The notes under the pieces: model-generated
What the model was told of the DNA's origin: nothing
Database searches by the model: none
The model's input: only the letters and a program-made list of their open reading frames with translations
Translations under genes and position numbers: made by a program
In this document: positions 5,701 through 6,782 of the stretch, in pieces
How the letters are laid out: each line of letters opens with the position of its first letter
Position numbering within the stretch: the stretch's first letter is position 1
Origin: Cellvibrionaceae bacterium
GTDB lineage: Bacteria; Pseudomonadota; Gammaproteobacteria; Pseudomonadales; Cellvibrionaceae
Assembly: GCA_021151615.1 (NCBI GenBank)
Contig: JAGKXA010000225.1
Span: 1-6,782, forward strand
Length of the DNA stretch: 6,782 nt
Reading direction: 5' to 3'

Positions 5701-6782
5701 ACCATCCTGATCGACATGGATGAGGACGCCGAGTTGGATCAATCTTTCTTCGGACGCCTGCACAGCTATCAGGATCGCCTGCATGCCGGCGTTGAGCGTT
5801 CACGCGCCCGCTTGAGTGGCGATTTTGTTCCCGATGTACCACCAATCAAAGCGTCACCTGAGCCTGAACCACCCGTACTGGATAACTACGTCAGTGTGGA
5901 TGAAGTCGTTGCCAATATTGAATTTGTCGACGCAGATGTTGTGGACGATACCGACGCGGATGAAGAACCAAACGATCTAGCCGCACCTGCACCGAGCTTT
6001 AACAAACCGCGCGTAGTGGTGGATAACACCCGCGAAGCTGCCACCCCCTTTACGGCGGATGGCGCACCGGTAGAAAAGCCCAACGTGCTCACCTTTGCAC
6101 CCAAGGCCAAACCTGCGCCAACCAATACACCTGCAATTCCCGGCAGCGAATTTGGCAGCGTGCGCGGTGGCCCGGGCGGGCCTGCACCCCAGGTACAACA
6201 CTTGGCAGCGCGCCGTACCGGCCCGCAAGAAGTGGTTAAGGTTTCCGCCGAATTGCTGGAAGAACTGGTAAACCTCGCCGGTGAAACCTCCATCAGCCGT
6301 GGCCGTATGGAACAGCAAGTCAGCGACCTGGGCGGTGCCATCGAAGAGATGGACTCCACCATCCAGCGCTTGCAGGAGCAGCTGCGCCGTCTGGATATCG
6401 AAACCGAAGCACAAGTCTTGTTCCGCCAGGAGCAAATGGCCCAGCACGAAGAATTCGACCCGCTAGAGATGGACCGCTACTCCCAGTTGCAGCAGCTGTC
6501 GCGCTCGCTGATCGAATCCGCCTCTGACTTGATGGATTTGAAATACACCCTCGCGGATAAGACCCGCGATACCGAAACCTTACTGCTGCAGCAGTCGCGC
6601 ATTAACACTGACCTGCAGGAAGGCCTGATGCGCTCGCGCATGGTGCCCTTCTCCCGTTTGGTGCCACGTCTGCGCCGGATCGTGCGCCAAGCCGCGACCG
6701 AACTCGGCAAAGAAGTCGATTTTGAGTTGGATAACGTCGAAGGTGAATTGGACCGTACCGTATTGGAACGTATGGTTGCGCC
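1060..6782 (+). CDS. chpA: ChpA/PilL-like giant hybrid CheA-type histidine kinase (3' end outside window)
   Basis: The reading frame is open without a stop from ATG 1060 to the right edge, giving 1,907 complete codons. ChpA is the central kinase of the type IV pilus chemosensory system; it receives signals from PilJ through CheW-like proteins and feeds phosphate to PilG and PilH. Domains seen in order: a FimL-like region (1-565) beginning with an Hpt-like module (His49); Hpt with His758 (AFHTLKGSGRM); Hpt with His1010 (ALHTLKGSAHM); a degenerate Hpt (1111-1215); Hpt with His1525 (SLHTFKGGARL); then the CheA-type dimerisation helices (VSAELLEELVNLAGETSISR from 1728; LQEGLMRSRMVPFSRL near 1872-1888). 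Long acidic linkers separate the modules. No signal peptide or membrane segment is visible, so it should be cytosolic and act at the pole with the receptor array. Pseudomonas ChpA is roughly 2,500 residues; the missing part should hold the ATPase, CheW-like and receiver domains. The truncation is only the window edge, falling just before the expected N-box. The ATG is supported by the GAGAGGA site upstream. Confidence 0.92.
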   Translation, partial: MADNRNFAALDWLIHEISETLKEARQSLESYVENPKDAARIRFCLTHIHQVHGSLQMVEFYGAAMLASEMEQLTQAMIAGNVGNAGEAQEVLMRAILQFPLYLDQVKATRKDNPLIVLPLLNDLRAVRGESLLTDTKLFVPNLTPAKKVSGARLPVTQDNVQFQAMVLKLRQMYQYAASGFIRGVNPEENLAYLHKAFSRLQKLTHGTARFALWDICLALVEAIEIDAIEMSVAVKNLLRQLDKEIKVLAVHGVKALNSFTNDELIKNLLYYVARAGKHAPGFPPNSQLQRIYETYHLEEALLEGKETGDDTQDMLSVPDADAMRSVVGALKEELNLIKNSLDVCLAGGDTHASLSDALPIVKRVADTMAVLGLGDLRKRILEQGAALELVVESHSTLNDEQLLSVASQIISVENALDSLIEPGGQDAHNLDEADITLTRAKESVLREARNGLEHAKDAIIEYIASQWNRQHLQTVPATLREIRGGLEIMPLPRPARILGACARFIEEQLLEQEATPQWATLDTLADAITSVEYYLERLSSGGRKEENDLLLSVAEESVASLGYAVAKTSKPDTAETSSESAEEKALAAAYGASAYAEALPEAEADESSQLEAIYAKAAPSDTLTLQPGYTEEESLIADTAADRVVGKSEQEIVEADSEPLPVMELEEVADEADEILVGESGEEPDTEIATTTEPDLVATNNAPVIQRENNEDIDEEIIEIFIEEAGEVTETIGEYFPKWAQNFADNDSLIEFRRAFHTLKGSGRMVGANEIGELAWSIENMLNRVIDHTIVAQAVHVHIIEKVRRLLPDMIAAFRDNIANPHTELAETYRQHAHSLSQGIIPEALLNELELAPAGQASAAQPVQTETPDDEPYVVEDAEALDLEDAIVEDIIEPELPVVELESSDEVLSFEDATVESPADEPVIELIEEDTGSDEAELAQVYAEQQLSPVYSESVDEDIDIDDPDAQLWDIFGAEAVYHLHVVQQFIQRMEAEAPIYEPPSEEMQRALHTLKGSAHMAEVTQVAELATPLERFVKELRSYQVNINDDILQLLRDAVSYTQVALRQIETGEAVEIPRLQQFIARVHELRDIHVAPLVSLQEMDELGKRPVDPELLAIFMAEEMNLLLDADKIITQWQGNPADTAHLIPVMDELGKLTQAAAHAYLPAMAELGSKIHNVYEAVLAGQLRCSPRICDSLNQAHTALLDMVDAIAAGQNLNGIPEAVNDSLDDLLSNEVVTITSLASDQVPLLEEDIPLVDQLVEEVQPEIAANSDFNVDNLPTLELEEAYLPETEELELSVANEEIELTSLVAEEPDVGNETLELIEEVEPLTLSEPVYVDETLELIEEPALMDEVVELDEIIELETPATFAVDETSGVETLDLGEAIQLETPATFEVETVSDIETLDLGEAIDLAETIAPDEALELDEPVQLGDLVELIDEDTYDLNDQIPELTIEAEAEAEAEQDDAVLLDNEQEEVDEDFDPEIVEIFLEEAGELLEEIDGALNEWQDDWNNTDCVEQLKRSLHTFKGGARLAGLMDLGDLSHDFETILIDMDEDAELDQSFFGRLHSYQDRLHAGVERSRARLSGDFVPDVPPIKASPEPEPPVLDNYVSVDEVVANIEFVDADVVDDTDADEEPNDLAAPAPSFNKPRVVVDNTREAATPFTADGAPVEKPNVLTFAPKAKPAPTNTPAIPGSEFGSVRGGPGGPAPQVQHLAARRTGPQEVVKVSAELLEELVNLAGETSISRGRMEQQVSDLGGAIEEMDSTIQRLQEQLRRLDIETEAQVLFRQEQMAQHEEFDPLEMDRYSQLQQLSRSLIESASDLMDLKYTLADKTRDTETLLLQQSRINTDLQEGLMRSRMVPFSRLVPRLRRIVRQAATELGKEVDFELDNVEGELDRTVLERMVA
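3193..3483 (+). other. Hpt domain with His758
   Basis: Residues 712-808 form a canonical Hpt helical bundle. It opens with EIIEIFIEEAGEV (716-728) and carries the phosphorylation motif AFHTLKGSGRMVG (756-768). It is followed by the usual IGELAWSIENMLN helix. His758 is the expected phosphoacceptor. The first helix is almost the same as that of the His1525 domain (EIVEIFLEEAGEL), although codons differ throughout, so the two modules look like an old internal duplication. Confidence 0.9.
3949..4263 (+). other. Hpt domain with His1010
   Basis: Residues 964-1068 carry an Hpt module with the full motif ALHTLKGSAHMA (1008-1019) and the following helix VAELATPLERFVKEL. His1010 is the expected phosphoacceptor. 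Its first helix (LWDIFGAEAVYHLHVV) diverges from those of the His758 and His1525 domains. It adjoins the degenerate module that follows, with only a short segment between them rather than an acidic linker. Confidence 0.87.
4390..4704 (+). other. Degenerate Hpt domain lacking the histidine
   Basis: Residues 1111-1215 keep the Hpt layout: opening helix PELLAIFMAEEMNLLLDA, then MDELGKLTQAAAHA (1150-1163), then MAELGSKIHNVYEAV. Aligning L-G-K-L-T-Q-A-A with L-H-T-L-K-G-S-A puts Gly1154 at the phosphohistidine position and Gln1158 at the conserved glycine. It should not accept phosphate on His. Thr1157 at the lysine position is a possible but unproven alternative acceptor. Confidence 0.65.
5014..5100 (+). 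repeat. ETLELIEE motif repeated
   Basis: The octapeptide ETLELIEE occurs at codons 5014-5037 and again at 5077-5100, starts 63 bases apart, with synonymous differences (ACC/ACG, ATT/ATC, GAG/GAA). It shows repeat expansion of the acidic linker beyond the main 75-bp tandem pair. Confidence 0.7.
5146..5295 (+). repeat. Two-copy 75-bp in-frame tandem repeat in the chpA linker
   Basis: Units 5146-5220 and 5221-5295 each encode 25 residues beginning LETPATF and ending ETLDLGEAI plus one residue. By hand count they match at 57 of 75 bases and 18 of 25 residues. Ends LETPATF and ETLDLGEAI are conserved and the middle varies. The unit is a multiple of three, so copy-number change would keep the frame. 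Confidence 0.88.
5422..5445 (+). repeat. (GAAGCC)4 hexanucleotide microsatellite
   Basis: Four perfect GAAGCC units encode Glu-Ala four times and are followed by a GAG codon. The tract lies at the end of the acidic linker, about 85 residues before His1525. Slippage would add or remove Glu-Ala pairs without a frameshift. Confidence 0.9.
5497..5814 (+). other. Hpt domain with His1525, nearest to the kinase core
   Basis: Residues 1480-1585 form an Hpt module: helix EIVEIFLEEAGELLEEID, phosphorylation motif SLHTFKGGARLAG (1523-1535), then LGDLSHDFETILID. His1525 is the expected phosphoacceptor. As the Hpt closest to the catalytic core it is the likeliest direct substrate of ChpA autophosphorylation; this is inferred from position. 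A Pro/Ala/Gly-rich linker (about 1588-1724) follows, free of obvious domains. Confidence 0.9.
6232..6780 (+). other. CheA-type dimerisation (P3) helices of ChpA
   Basis: From residue 1725 the sequence VVKVSAELLEELVNLAGE starts the antiparallel dimerisation hairpin. Two long helices follow, one spanning about 1745-1800 with heptad-like QQV/LGGAIEEMD/IQRLQEQLRRL and the other ending DLQEGLMRSRMVPFSRL. VPRLRRIVRQAATELGKEV and the strand FELDNVEGELDRTVLERMV lead into the ATPase domain, whose N-box should begin within a few residues of the right edge. It is somewhat longer than the P3 of classical CheA, as is usual for ChpA-type kinases. Confidence 0.88.

Noticed and set aside
5400..6447. Several minus-strand frames rich in Ser or Gly/Phe opposite the acidic linker and dimerisation region
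   Set aside because: Their composition is the complement of Glu/Asp/Ala codons, including the GAAGCC tract; they are mirror artefacts of codon bias.
1060..6782. Novel defence, mobile or CRISPR-like system
   Set aside because: No transposase, integrase, nuclease, terminal repeats or spacer-repeat arrays are visible; both genes fit the known Pil-Chp system.

Overview
The window is a stretch of a type IV pilus chemosensory (Pil-Chp, twitching/surface-sensing) gene cluster. It holds two genes, both on the + strand: a complete CheR-type methyltransferase gene (pilK-like, 100-954) and the first 1,907 codons of a giant CheA-type hybrid histidine kinase gene (chpA/pilL-like, 1060-6782). The kinase gene stays open to the right edge. 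Gene order, FimL-like N-terminus, multiple phosphotransfer domains and roughly balanced GC point to a gammaproteobacterium of the Pseudomonas/Cellvibrio side of the tree. Cellvibrio-like is my best guess, but the genus is an inference.

Layout. 1-99: end of whatever lies upstream (possible stop codons at 11-13 or 15-17), a strong symmetrical A/T-flanked hairpin that looks like an intrinsic terminator (19-49), and a leader without a clear Shine-Dalgarno. 100-954: pilK. 955-1059: a 105-base gap ending in a good ribosome binding site (GAGAGGA). 1060-6782: chpA, in the order FimL-like N-terminal region with one His-bearing and three degenerate phosphotransfer-like modules; acidic linker; Hpt (His758); acidic linker; Hpt (His1010); a degenerate Hpt with Gly1154 in the His position; a very acidic repeat-bearing linker; Hpt (His1525); a Pro/Ala-rich linker; and the CheA-type dimerisation helices. 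The window stops just before the ATP-binding N-box, so the kinase core, the CheW-like domain and the expected receiver lie outside.

How the genes work together (family knowledge): PilK methylates the receptor PilJ, while ChpA autophosphorylates and passes phosphate to the response regulators PilG and PilH. This controls pilus extension/retraction and, in Pseudomonas, cAMP signalling. None of those partners is visible here.

I do not see a wholly new system. What deserves attention is inside ChpA: eight phosphotransfer-like modules of which only four keep the histidine, a run of 328 residues (1193-1520) without one Lys or Arg, a 75-bp in-frame tandem duplication and a (GAAGCC)4 microsatellite in that linker.
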